64,000 nt of DNA from Rhizobiales bacterium CCH3-A5. Its GTDB lineage: Bacteria > Pseudomonadota > Alphaproteobacteria > Rhizobiales > Beijerinckiaceae. The DNA lies in assembly GCA_001556025.1 (NCBI GenBank), contig LSIB01000093.1, positions 1 through 64,000 of the forward strand, read 5' to 3'. The translations under genes were made by a program, and so were the position numbers. This document shows positions 24,738 to 32,904 of this stretch, piece by piece. The stretch's first letter is position 1; each line of letters opens with the position of its first letter. A model generated the notes under the pieces. That model was given only the letters and a program-made list of their open reading frames with translations, had not been told where the DNA came from and ran no database searches.

Positions 24738-27200
24738 ATGACCTACAAGCGCCAGATCGACCGTCTCCCGATCGTCCCCGCGGACGCCAAGGAGCACAAC
24801 GTCACCTGCCACTTCTGCATCGTCGGCTGCGGCTACAAGGCCTACACCTGGGACATCAACAAGCAGGGTGGCACCGAGCCCAGCCAGAACAAGTTCAAGG
24901 CCGACCTGTCGAAGCAGGAGGGCGCCGACAGCGGCGCCTGGTACTCCCCGTCGATGTACAACATCGTCAAGCAGGGCGGTAAGGACGTTCACCTGGTGAT
25001 CATGCCCGACAAGGGCTGCTCGGTGAACTCGGGACTAGGTTCGATCCGCGGGGCACGGATGGCCGAGACCTCCTTCTCCGAGGCGCGCTCGACGCAGGCC
25101 CAGCGCCTGACCGACCCGATGGTCTGGCGCTATGGCACGATGTCGCCGACCTCATGGGATGACGCTCTAGACCTCGTCGCCCGCGTCACCTGCCAGGTCG
25201 TCAAGGAGCAAGGAGAGGACGGCCTGTTCGTCTCCGCCTTCGACCATGGCGGCGCCGGCGGCGGCTACGAGAACACCTGGGGCACCGGGAAGCTCTACTT
25301 CGGCGCCATGAAGGTGAAGAACATCCGGATCCACAACCGGCCGGCCTACAACTCCGAGGTCCACGCCACCCGCGACATGGGCATCGGCGAGCTCAACAAC
25401 TGCTACGAGGACGCCCAGCTCGCCGACACGATCGTCATGGTCGGCGCGAACTCGCTGGAGACCCAGACCAACTACTTCCTCAACCACTGGGTACCGAACC
25501 TGCGCGGCACCTCCCTCGACAAGAAGAAGGCCGAGCTGCCCAACGAGGCCCATGCGGCAGCACGGATCGTCATCGTCGATCCGCGCCGCACCGTCACGGT
25601 GAATGCCTGCGAGGTCGAGGCGGGCAAGGACAACGTGATGCACCTCGCGATTAACTCGGGCACGGACCTCGCCCTGTTCAACGCCTGGATGACCTACATC
25701 GCGGAGAAGGGCTGGACGGACAAGGCGCTGATCGCAGCCTCCACCAACGGCTTCGACAAGATGGTCGCCGCCAACAAGACCTCACTCCAACAGGCGGCGA
25801 CCCTGACGGGACTGACCGTCGACGAGATTCGGCAGTCGGCGGAATGGATCGCGATGCCGAAGGAGGGGAATGCCCGCCGCCGCACGATGTTCGCCTACGA
25901 GAAGGGCCTGATCTGGGGCAACGACAACTACCGCACCAATGGCGCTCTCGTGAACGTCGCGCTCGCCACCGGCAACATCGGCCGGCCGGGTGGAGGCTGC
26001 GTGCGCCTCGGCGGCCACCAGGAAGGCTACTCGCGGCCCTCCGACGCCCATGTCGGTCGCCCGTCGGCCTATGTCGACAAGCTGCTGCTCGAGGGCAAGG
26101 GCGGTGTGCATCACATCTGGGCCTGCGACCACTACAAGACGACGCTCAACGCGCATCAGTTCAAGCGCAACTACAAGAAGCGCACCGACATCGTGAAGGA
26201 GGCGATGGACTCGGTGCCGTTCGGCGACCGCGCCGCGCTGGTCACGGCGATCGTCGAGGCCATCAAGAAGGGGGGCTTGTTCTCGGTCGATGTCGACATC
26301 GTGCCGACGCAGATCGGGCAAGCCGCCCATGTCTGGCTGCCAGCTGCGACGTCCGGGGAGATGAACCTGACCTCGATGAACGGCGAGCGCCGCATGCGCC
26401 TGGTCGAGCGCTACATGGACCCCCCGGGTCGCGCGATGCCGGACTGCCTGATCGCGGCGCGCATCGCCAACCACATGGAGCGGGTCTATCGCGAGATGGG
26501 CATGGCGCAAGTCGCCGACAACTTCAAAGGCTTCGACTGGACGACCGAAGAAGACGCCTTCATGGACGGCTACGCCAAGCATGAGAAGGGCGGCGATCAC
26601 GTCACCTATGCCAGGCTGAAGGCGATGGGCACCAACGGCTTCCAGGAGCCGGCGACGGGCTTCGCGGACGGCAAGATCGTGGGCACCAAACGCTTGTTCG
26701 CCGATGGCAAGTTCGGCGGCAAGGACGGCAAGGCGACCTTCATGGAGACGCAGTGGCGCGGCCTCCAAGCATCCGGCAAGCAGGCAGAAAAGGACAAGTT
26801 CGCGTTCCTGATCAACAACGGCCGCGCGAATCTCGTCTGGCAGAGTGCCTATCTCGACAAGCAGGACGACTTCGTCATGGATCGCCTGCCATATCCGTTC
26901 ATCGACCTGAACCCGGACGACATGGCTGAGCTGGGCTTGAAGCCGGGCGACCTTGTCGAGGTCTTCAATGACAACGGGTCGACCCAGGCGATGGCCTACC
27001 CGACCCCGTCTGCCAAGCGGAAGCAGGCGTTCATGCTCTTCGCCTATCCGACCGGCGTCCAGGGGAACGTCGTCTCGGCCGGCGTCAACGAGTTCGTGAT
27101 CCCGAACTACAAGCAGACCTGGGGCAACATCCGGAAGATCGCAAACGCGCCGGAAGGCACAAAGCACCTGTCCTTCAAGAGCCAGGAATACGCCGTTTAG
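24738..27200 (+). CDS. aioA: Arsenite oxidase large (molybdenum) subunit
   Basis: 820 residues, typical of AioA. The N-terminal [3Fe-4S] motif is Cys24-x2-Cys27-x3-Cys31 (VTCHFCIVGCGYK), followed by the bis-molybdopterin-guanine-dinucleotide fold of the DMSO reductase family. It oxidises As(III) to As(V) in the periplasm and is exported by riding on AioB's Tat signal; it has none itself. GGGAGG lies 10 bases before the ATG, 14 bases after aioB. The AioA-type N-terminus (YKRQIDRLPIVP) and HFCIVGCGY block distinguish it from ArrA and Arx enzymes. Confidence 0.96.
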   Translation: MTYKRQIDRLPIVPADAKEHNVTCHFCIVGCGYKAYTWDINKQGGTEPSQNKFKADLSKQEGADSGAWYSPSMYNIVKQGGKDVHLVIMPDKGCSVNSGLGSIRGARMAETSFSEARSTQAQRLTDPMVWRYGTMSPTSWDDALDLVARVTCQVVKEQGEDGLFVSAFDHGGAGGGYENTWGTGKLYFGAMKVKNIRIHNRPAYNSEVHATRDMGIGELNNCYEDAQLADTIVMVGANSLETQTNYFLNHWVPNLRGTSLDKKKAELPNEAHAAARIVIVDPRRTVTVNACEVEAGKDNVMHLAINSGTDLALFNAWMTYIAEKGWTDKALIAASTNGFDKMVAANKTSLQQAATLTGLTVDEIRQSAEWIAMPKEGNARRRTMFAYEKGLIWGNDNYRTNGALVNVALATGNIGRPGGGCVRLGGHQEGYSRPSDAHVGRPSAYVDKLLLEGKGGVHHIWACDHYKTTLNAHQFKRNYKKRTDIVKEAMDSVPFGDRAALVTAIVEAIKKGGLFSVDVDIVPTQIGQAAHVWLPAATSGEMNLTSMNGERRMRLVERYMDPPGRAMPDCLIAARIANHMERVYREMGMAQVADNFKGFDWTTEEDAFMDGYAKHEKGGDHVTYARLKAMGTNGFQEPATGFADGKIVGTKRLFADGKFGGKDGKATFMETQWRGLQASGKQAEKDKFAFLINNGRANLVWQSAYLDKQDDFVMDRLPYPFIDLNPDDMAELGLKPGDLVEVFNDNGSTQAMAYPTPSAKRKQAFMLFAYPTGVQGNVVSAGVNEFVIPNYKQTWGNIRKIANAPEGTKHLSFKSQEYAV

Positions 27201-27211
27201 TCGGCGCCTTG

Positions 27212-27239
27212 GACGGCCGCTCGCTTGCGAGCGGCCGTC
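27212..27239. terminator. 13-bp perfect stem-loop between aioA and moeA
   Basis: GACGGCCGCTCGC and its complement GCGAGCGGCCGTC are separated by only TT, 11 bases after the aioA stop. A T-run is lacking (CGTTCCCGT follows), so it may be a weak terminator, an attenuator lowering moeA and cytochrome expression, or a 3' stabiliser of the aioBA message. Confidence 0.6.
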
Positions 27240-27274
27240 GTTCCCGTCTCTCTCATCACGCGGCAGGTACCTCG

Positions 27275-28540
27275 ATGACGATGGCGACCGTATCACAGGC
27301 TCCGACACCGACGAGCAGCATCGACGCCGAAAAAATCTTGCTGACGATCCCGCAAGCCTGCGCTCGCGCGACAACATATGTCAGGCGCCTGCATTCGAGC
27401 GAAACGGTCATGGTTCTGGAGGCCGCAGGCCGCACCCTGGCCGAACCCATCGTGGCCAGGCTTGCCATGCCTCCCTTCACCCAGTCGGCCATGGATGGAT
27501 ATGCGCTTTCGGCCGGCGAAGGGATACCTCCCGGCTCGCGATTGGTCGTCGTCGACCGGATCGCGGCGGGCTCCGTCGGAAGGAAGCTGTGGCAGGGCGA
27601 GACGTCACGCCTCTTCACAGGCGCACCACTGCCTGACGGCGCCGATGCCGTCATCATGCAAGAGCACGTCGAGCGCGACGGAAGCGCGATCATCCTGCGC
27701 CGGCCCATCCGGGCTGGAGACAACATCCGGCACCGCGGCGAGGACATCGAGGCGCTGGAGCCGCTGTTGCAGGTCGGGGATCGGCTCGACGCGCGCCACA
27801 TCGCTCTGCTCGCCGCCCAAGGGATCGAGCGCGTCGATGTCCGCATCCGCCGCCGCGTTGCGGTGATCTCCACGGGGGACGAGCTTCGGCAACCCGGCTT
27901 GGGCCTCGAGGCGGCCGCGATCTATGATTCCAACAGGCCGATGCTGCTCGCACTCATCGCGCAGGCGGGATTGGTGGCAATTGACGGAGGCTGGGTCCCC
28001 GACGCCGCCGGGCATCTAGCGGCCCGGATGAAATATCTCGCTGCTGACGCCGACCTTGTGATCACGAGTGGTGGTGCCTCCGTCGGCGAAGAGGACCACG
28101 CCCTGGCTGCACTCCGACAAGCGGGTGGCCAGGGAGAGACGCTGAAGATCGCGCTGAAGCCTGGGAAGCCGGCCGTCGTCGGCTCGATCGGCTCGGCCGC
28201 CTATCTTGGCCTTCCCGGCAACCCTGTCTCCAGCCTTGTCTCGTGGCTCATCCTCGGCCACGCCATGGTAAGCGCTCTTGAAGGCAGGCCTCCACGTCAG
28301 CGGCTGGGTTGCCCGATGACAAGCCGCTCGCGTTTCGATCGACGCCCCGGGCGGGCCGAATTCGTCCCGGCGCGGCTGATGGAAGATGGCGGTGTCGAGA
28401 TCCTCGGACGTGGTGGATCGGCTCGGTTGAGGCCACTGGTCCAAGCCGATGGCTTGGCCGAAATCGCAGCGGAGAACGCTGGCGTCCTGCCGGGAGACAC
28501 GGTCCTCTTCCATCCCTTCCGCGACGGCTTCGTCGTCTGA
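27275..28540 (+). CDS. moeA: Molybdopterin molybdenumtransferase MoeA
   Basis: 421 residues from the ATG at 27275. MoeA landmarks: TQSAMDGYA, RLFTGAPLPDGAD, GDNIRHRGEDI, RRVAVISTGDEL, ITSGGASVGEED and LGLPGNPVSSLVSW. It inserts molybdate into adenylated molybdopterin, the last common step before guanylation of the AioA cofactor. Its place directly behind aioBA suggests a dedicated copy matching cofactor supply to enzyme production. The upstream frame to 27209 runs over the stem-loop and was excluded. Confidence 0.93.
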   Translation: MTMATVSQAPTPTSSIDAEKILLTIPQACARATTYVRRLHSSETVMVLEAAGRTLAEPIVARLAMPPFTQSAMDGYALSAGEGIPPGSRLVVVDRIAAGSVGRKLWQGETSRLFTGAPLPDGADAVIMQEHVERDGSAIILRRPIRAGDNIRHRGEDIEALEPLLQVGDRLDARHIALLAAQGIERVDVRIRRRVAVISTGDELRQPGLGLEAAAIYDSNRPMLLALIAQAGLVAIDGGWVPDAAGHLAARMKYLAADADLVITSGGASVGEEDHALAALRQAGGQGETLKIALKPGKPAVVGSIGSAAYLGLPGNPVSSLVSWLILGHAMVSALEGRPPRQRLGCPMTSRSRFDRRPGRAEFVPARLMEDGGVEILGRGGSARLRPLVQADGLAEIAAENAGVLPGDTVLFHPFRDGFVV

Positions 28541-28569
28541 TCCAAAACCCCATCAGGAGTAACGAGAAT

Positions 28570-28956
28570 ATGAGATTCGTCTGGCCCATGCTTGCCTTGC
28601 TCGCCCTATCGACGACCGGTGCCATCGCGCAGGACATCGCGGCTGGGGAGCGCTCCTGGAACAAATGCCGCGCCTGCCATCAGATCGGCGAAACCGCCAA
28701 GAATGGCGTCGGACCGCAGCTCAACGGCCTGTTCGGGCGCCATTCCGGCGCGGTCGAGGGGTACAGCTATTCGGCCGCGAACAAGAATTCCGGCATCACA
28801 TGGGACGAGGCCGTCTTCGCCGATTACATCAGGGATCCGAAGGCCAAGATCCCTGGGACCAAGATGGTCTTCGCCGGCATCAAGAACGAACAGGAGATCA
28901 GGGATCTCAGCGCCTTCCTTAAGCAGTTCGCCGCGGACGGGAAGAAGGGCTTATAG
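28570..28956 (+). CDS. Soluble class I cytochrome c
   Basis: 128 residues: signal peptide (FVWPMLALLALSTTGAIA), heme motif CRACH near residue 38 with NGVGPQLNGLFGR after it, and the distal Met in GTKMVFAG near 98. This is the small c2/c550 layout. AGGAG precedes the ATG at 28570. As the gene after moeA in the aio locus it is the likely electron acceptor of AioB, handing electrons to a terminal oxidase. It lies 29 bases after moeA. Confidence 0.92.
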   Translation: MRFVWPMLALLALSTTGAIAQDIAAGERSWNKCRACHQIGETAKNGVGPQLNGLFGRHSGAVEGYSYSAANKNSGITWDEAVFADYIRDPKAKIPGTKMVFAGIKNEQEIRDLSAFLKQFAADGKKGL

Positions 28957-28989
28957 CTCTCGTCAGGCCGTCGGCATTCAGCGCGTCGC

Positions 28990-29005
28990 CGAGCCGCCGT
29001 CGCGG
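28990..29005. terminator. Small hairpin between convergent cytochrome c and kinase genes
   Basis: AGCCGC-CGTC-GCGGCT, a 6-bp stem with a 4-base loop in the 185-base gap between convergent genes. No T-run follows on the plus strand, so a terminator role is tentative. Confidence 0.35.
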
Positions 29006-29141
29006 CTTGACGCTACGCATGTTCACGACGGCGTCCGCACCCAAACCTCCACGCGCTTACTCGGTCGTTCACGCCCAGCTTCCCGAGCGGCCATGCAACA
29101 GTGTCGGCCGCACTCCCAAGTTCCATCGCCGGAGAAAACGC

Positions 29142-30476
29142 TCAAGCGCTCCGAACGAAGGAAACGGCCGCTCGCAAGCCCCGCCCGCTCGGAGGCGTGC
29201 CTAAGGCGAGCTCGGCCCGTGCGTCGTGCAGGGCCACCTCAACGATCGCGAGGCCCAGTCCGCTTCCGGAATTTCGGCTCGCACGTCCGCGATAGAAGCG
29301 CTGCCTGACGAGAGCCATTTCCTCCGCGGGAACGCCGGGACCTTCGTCATCGACAGCCAGCACGGCGTCTTCGGTCCTGAGCCACCTGATGCGACCACCC
29401 GGCGGGCTATGGAAGCATGCGTTTTCATGCAGGTTGCGCAGGGCCAGTTTCAAATTATCGCGGTCCCCCTCCACCGTCATCTCATCGATCGCTTCGTCGA
29501 ATTCGACGGCGACTGATGCCGGCCGCTGTCCTTCGCGATCGATCTCGCGCAGCAACTGTCCAAGGTTAACTTGCTCCCGCCGGCTCGGCTCGGCGCCCGA
29601 CTCCAACCTCGCAAGCGCGAGCAACTGGCTGACCAGGCGCGCCGTCCGGTCGACGCCCTGCATGATATGGTCCAGTGCGGTAGTCCGCATCTCGGTCGAG
29701 TCTGCGGCCTTGGCGATCTGGGCCTGGGTTCGGATGCCGGCGAGCGGCGTGCGCAGCTCATGAGCAGCGAACGCGGTAAATTCGCGCTCGTGCTGTCGTG
29801 CTAAGTCAAGGCGCGCGAATAGGCCGTTCAGCGCATCCGTTACGGGCCGGATCTCGTCGATGACCTTGGCCTGAAGCGGCGCGAGGTCGTCGACGGCACG
29901 CTGTTGCAGGTTGCTGGCGATGCCGCGAAGTGGCGACAGACCTCGCCCCACGCTGATCCAGATCAGCCCGGCGAAAATCGGGAGCATCAGGAGTGCCGGG
30001 GCGACAAGGCTCAGGACAAGGTCCTTTACCAGGCGATCCCGCAGGCCGAGTCGATCGCCGACCAGCACGCGGACACCCTTGGCGGAGTCTTCGATGGCGT
30101 AGACGCGCCACTGCTCGCCGTTGATGACGCTGTCGGTGAAGCCGGCGGCATGATCAGCAAGCCTCTCTGCGGGGGCCGCCGTCGAGGCTGCGACGAGGCG
30201 CCCGCCGAGCGACCAGATCTGGCAGGAGAGCTGGCGCTCGTATCCGCCGGAACCGCTCGCGGAAACCTGCGGCATCGCGGCAATCGCGGAGGCTGCCGAT
30301 ACGTCCACATCCCGGACGAGCGAGGAGACCATGCGCGCCGCCTCCTGCAGGCGTGTGTCGAGGACGCGCTCGAGTTCTGCCTTGGTGCCGAGATAGATCC
30401 ATGCCGTCGCAGCCAGCCAGATCAGGCCGGTGGTGGCGACGAGGATCACGAACAGGCGCGAGCCCAGCGAGGTCAT
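29142..30476 (-). CDS. Sensor histidine kinase, QseC-like
   Basis: 444 residues. Two membrane segments (about 8-28 and 160-180) flank a periplasmic domain of about 130 residues; the H-box is FAAHELRTPLAGIRTQ, the N-box LALRNLHENACFHSP, and the G-boxes DDEGPGVP and GSGLGLAIV. The fold and H-box fit the QseC/PmrB group. It overlaps its regulator by 4 bases and runs convergent with the aio operon. The signal sensed cannot be told; the divergent DsbA-like and L,D-transpeptidase genes hint at an envelope or thiol stress cue. Confidence 0.87.
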   Translation of the reverse strand: MTSLGSRLFVILVATTGLIWLAATAWIYLGTKAELERVLDTRLQEAARMVSSLVRDVDVSAASAIAAMPQVSASGSGGYERQLSCQIWSLGGRLVAASTAAPAERLADHAAGFTDSVINGEQWRVYAIEDSAKGVRVLVGDRLGLRDRLVKDLVLSLVAPALLMLPIFAGLIWISVGRGLSPLRGIASNLQQRAVDDLAPLQAKVIDEIRPVTDALNGLFARLDLARQHEREFTAFAAHELRTPLAGIRTQAQIAKAADSTEMRTTALDHIMQGVDRTARLVSQLLALARLESGAEPSRREQVNLGQLLREIDREGQRPASVAVEFDEAIDEMTVEGDRDNLKLALRNLHENACFHSPPGGRIRWLRTEDAVLAVDDEGPGVPAEEMALVRQRFYRGRASRNSGSGLGLAIVEVALHDARAELALGTPPSGRGLRAAVSFVRSA

Positions 30477-31135
30477 GGCGTCATCCTCAATCGATAGCCC
30501 AGGCCGCGCACGGTTTCGATCAGCTCGCGTCCGATCTTCTGCCGGAGATTGTGGATGTGGACCTCGATGGCGTTACTCTCGACGTCCTCCTGCCATCCAT
30601 AGAGGCGCTCCTCCAGCTCGCTGCGCGAGCGGATCACAGCAGGCCGCTCGGCAAGCGCGCGCAGGATCGCAAATTCCCGCCGCGTGAGCTCGATGGCTAA
30701 GCTGTCGCGCGAGACCGAATGGCTCGCCGGGTTCAGGACAAGGCCCGCCACTGCGATGGTCGCTGTCGCCCGGCCATCGCGCCGCCGGACCAATGCCCGC
30801 AAGCGGGCGGCGAGTTCGTCGAGGTCGAAGGGCTTGCCAAGATAATCGTCGGCGCCGCAGTCGAGCCCGGCGATCCGGTCACGCGCCTCGTCGAGCGCCG
30901 TCAGGAGCAGGATCGGGCTCTCGTCGCCCGCCCGTCGCAGGCTTGCCAGCAGTTCGAGACCCGAGCCGTCCGGCAGCATGATGTCGAGGACGATGGCGTC
31001 GAAGGCGCCTGCCGCGAGCGCATGCCGGCCATCGGCGCAGCTGCCTACAACCTCGGCGCTGACGCCGTGGAGCTTCAGCCCGACGGCGAGGCCGTCGGCC
31101 AGAATGGGGTCGTCCTCAACGATCAGAACACGCAT
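30473..31135 (-). CDS. OmpR-family response regulator, QseB-like
   Basis: 220 residues: receiver with VEDDPILADG, phospho-Asp in AIVLDIMLPDG, LGKPFDLDEL; winged helix with LTRREFAILRALAERP and NAIEVHIHNLRQKIG...VRGLGYRL. It is divergent from the DsbA-like gene 121 bases away, so it may regulate that pair as well as itself. It is coupled to the kinase by ATGA. Confidence 0.88.
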   Translation of the reverse strand: MRVLIVEDDPILADGLAVGLKLHGVSAEVVGSCADGRHALAAGAFDAIVLDIMLPDGSGLELLASLRRAGDESPILLLTALDEARDRIAGLDCGADDYLGKPFDLDELAARLRALVRRRDGRATATIAVAGLVLNPASHSVSRDSLAIELTRREFAILRALAERPAVIRSRSELEERLYGWQEDVESNAIEVHIHNLRQKIGRELIETVRGLGYRLRMTP

Positions 31136-31256
31136 CGCTTCTCCTTGAGGGGCAGCATCCCTGCGCGGCTTAAGGCTGGCTTAAGCTGGGAAGCGCCGGT
31201 GGCTGCAGTCAGGCCGTACAGGCCGCTGCCTTCACCAGCCGACAAGGAACAGACCG

Positions 31257-31877
31257 ATGCAGCAGGATCGCCGGACGATCATCAAAGGCCTGGCCTGGCT
31301 TCTCGCCGCCACGCCCGGATCGGCGCTGGCCCAGGGACGCGATCCCGATGCCGAGGCCATACTCAACGATCCAGAGGCGCCCGTGTCCGGCAATCCGAAA
31401 GGCAACGTCACGATCGTCGCCTTTCTCGATTACAACTGCCCCTTCTGCAAGAAGTCCGCCCCTGATCTCGCCCGCCTCGTACGGGAAGATGGCCAGATCA
31501 GGCTCATTTACAAGGACTGGCCGGTCATCGCCGAGACCTCGATCTACGCGGCACAGCTCGCTCTCGCCGCTGGTTATCAGGGCGCCTATGCCAAGGCCCA
31601 TGATGCGCTGATGGCGACCAAGGGGCGGCTCGGCCGCGAGCAGATCGCCGCGGCCATCAAGGGCGCCGGCGTCGACATGGCCCGGCTCGAAGCGGATGTA
31701 AACGGCAAGGCTACCCAGATTACCGCGCTGCTCCGGCGCAACATGGCGCAGGCGGAGTCGCTCGGGCTGCAGGGAACGCCGACCTATCTCATCGGCCCGT
31801 TCCGAACCTCCACCCAGGATTATGCTGGCTTCAAGCAGGTCGTCGCCGACGCGCGCAAGAAGCAGGCGGCCCTGTGA
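31257..31877 (+). CDS. DsbA-family periplasmic thiol:disulfide protein
   Basis: 206 residues: signal peptide (IKGLAWLLAATPGSALA), thioredoxin fold with active site CPFC in DYNCPFCKKS near residue 62 and the cis-Pro loop LQGTPTYLIG near 180, as in the DsbA/ScsC/BdbD group. The helical insertion between them contains AAQLALAAGYQGAY. It may oxidise or isomerise exported proteins, including Cys-rich metal-binding proteins or L,D-transpeptidase. Its stop overlaps the GTG of the next gene. Confidence 0.87.
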   Translation: MQQDRRTIIKGLAWLLAATPGSALAQGRDPDAEAILNDPEAPVSGNPKGNVTIVAFLDYNCPFCKKSAPDLARLVREDGQIRLIYKDWPVIAETSIYAAQLALAAGYQGAYAKAHDALMATKGRLGREQIAAAIKGAGVDMARLEADVNGKATQITALLRRNMAQAESLGLQGTPTYLIGPFRTSTQDYAGFKQVVADARKKQAAL

Positions 31878-32566
31878 CTGGCCTCAAAGCTCCCATGACC
31901 GACATCTCCAAGCCGACGCGGCGCCTAGCTGGCCTCATGATCGCTCTGGCTGCAGCCGGCTGCACGACCATCGCGCAACAGCCTATTCCGGCGAAGCCTC
32001 CAGCGCCTGGGTTCAGCGCCCTCGATGTAAGGCGATATGGCGCGGTCGGCGGTGAGCCGTTCCAGGTCCCCGCCGTGCCGCTTGAAGACCTGCGTCCGCG
32101 CAACCTGCGTCAACTCGTCGATTATCCGACCGCACATCAACCCGGCACGCTGATCGTTGATCCTGCGAACCGATACCTCTTTCTTATTCAGGAGAACGGC
32201 AAGGCGCTCCGCTATGGCGTCGGCGTCGGGCGCGAGGGTCTGGAGTTCACGGGTTCCGCAACGGTCGAGCGCAAGGCCCAATGGCCGCGCTGGACGCCGA
32301 CGCCCGATATGATCAAGCGAGAACCGGCGCGCTATGCGAAGTGGACAGGCGGCATGGCTGGCGGCGACACCAATCCGCTCGGCGCCCGCGCCCTATACCT
32401 CTTCAAGGATGGCCGCGACACGCTCTATCGCATTCATGGGACGAACGAGCCTGAGACGATTGGTGAAGCCGTCTCGTCCGGCTGCATCCGCATGATGAAC
32501 CAGGACGTCATCGATCTCTACAACCGCATTCCGAAAGGATCGAAGGTCGTCGTTCTGCCCGCCTGA
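31874..32566 (+). CDS. L,D-transpeptidase (YkuD) lipoprotein
   Basis: 230 residues if the GTG at 31874 is used (GTGA overlap with the dsbA-like gene); an ATG at 31895 gives a more standard lipoprotein signal (RRLAGLMIALAAAGC). The YkuD catalytic block is HGTNEPETIG followed by SSGCIRMMNQD with the nucleophile Cys. It cross-links peptidoglycan or attaches proteins to it in the periplasm. The active-site Cys must be reduced to work, which makes pairing with a thioredoxin-fold protein sensible. Confidence 0.88.
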   Translation: MTGLKAPMTDISKPTRRLAGLMIALAAAGCTTIAQQPIPAKPPAPGFSALDVRRYGAVGGEPFQVPAVPLEDLRPRNLRQLVDYPTAHQPGTLIVDPANRYLFLIQENGKALRYGVGVGREGLEFTGSATVERKAQWPRWTPTPDMIKREPARYAKWTGGMAGGDTNPLGARALYLFKDGRDTLYRIHGTNEPETIGEAVSSGCIRMMNQDVIDLYNRIPKGSKVVVLPA

Positions 32567-32845
32567 ATGTCAGGACCAGCCTGATGGGCAGAGGCGCCCG
32601 ATAATTCTTACCTCCTGTCGGAAGCGACCCTGCGGGATATGAGATCGATCTGGGTAGTTGCCGAGGCTGTTATCGGTCTCTGTCACCGCCTACGTCCCTT
32701 GCTGCGACCGGTGCACCGTAGTCGGACCGCTTGACGGCTGCTGGCTGTAGCCCCCGGCGACTGCGTCCCAAACCAGGATGCAATCGACGTCTACAAAGCA
32801 ATTCGGACGGACTTGCAGACAACCACGACAGGGGCTTGTAACGGT
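32567..32845. other. Intergenic stretch before blh, no gene seen
   Basis: About 280 bases of noncoding sequence between the L,D-transpeptidase stop and the blh promoter. A short reverse frame (32670-32918) runs through the operator and start of blh and looks spurious. No RNA gene, repeat or mobile-element end was recognised. Confidence 0.6.
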
Positions 32846-32874
32846 CAATATACATTTTATATAACTGTATATTG
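32836..32874 (+). promoter_or_regulatory. blh-bigR promoter with BigR-type palindromic operator
   Basis: CAATATACA (32846-32854) and TGTATATTG (32866-32874) are perfect 9-bp arms with an 11-base spacer. A plausible -35 TTGTAA (32836-32841) and -10 TATAAC (32860-32865) overlap it, so a bound repressor would block polymerase. It lies 30 bases before the blh ATG and is conspicuously AT-rich in a GC-rich background, as expected of BigR/ArsR-type operators. Confidence 0.75.
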
Positions 32875-32904
32875 AATTTCTCAGACCAGCCTTGGAGGCC
32901 GGCG

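Noticed and set aside
25782..27377. Reverse open frame of about 530 codons opposite aioA and moeA
   Set aside because: Antisense of aioA; composition is typical of a shadow frame and no motif is present.
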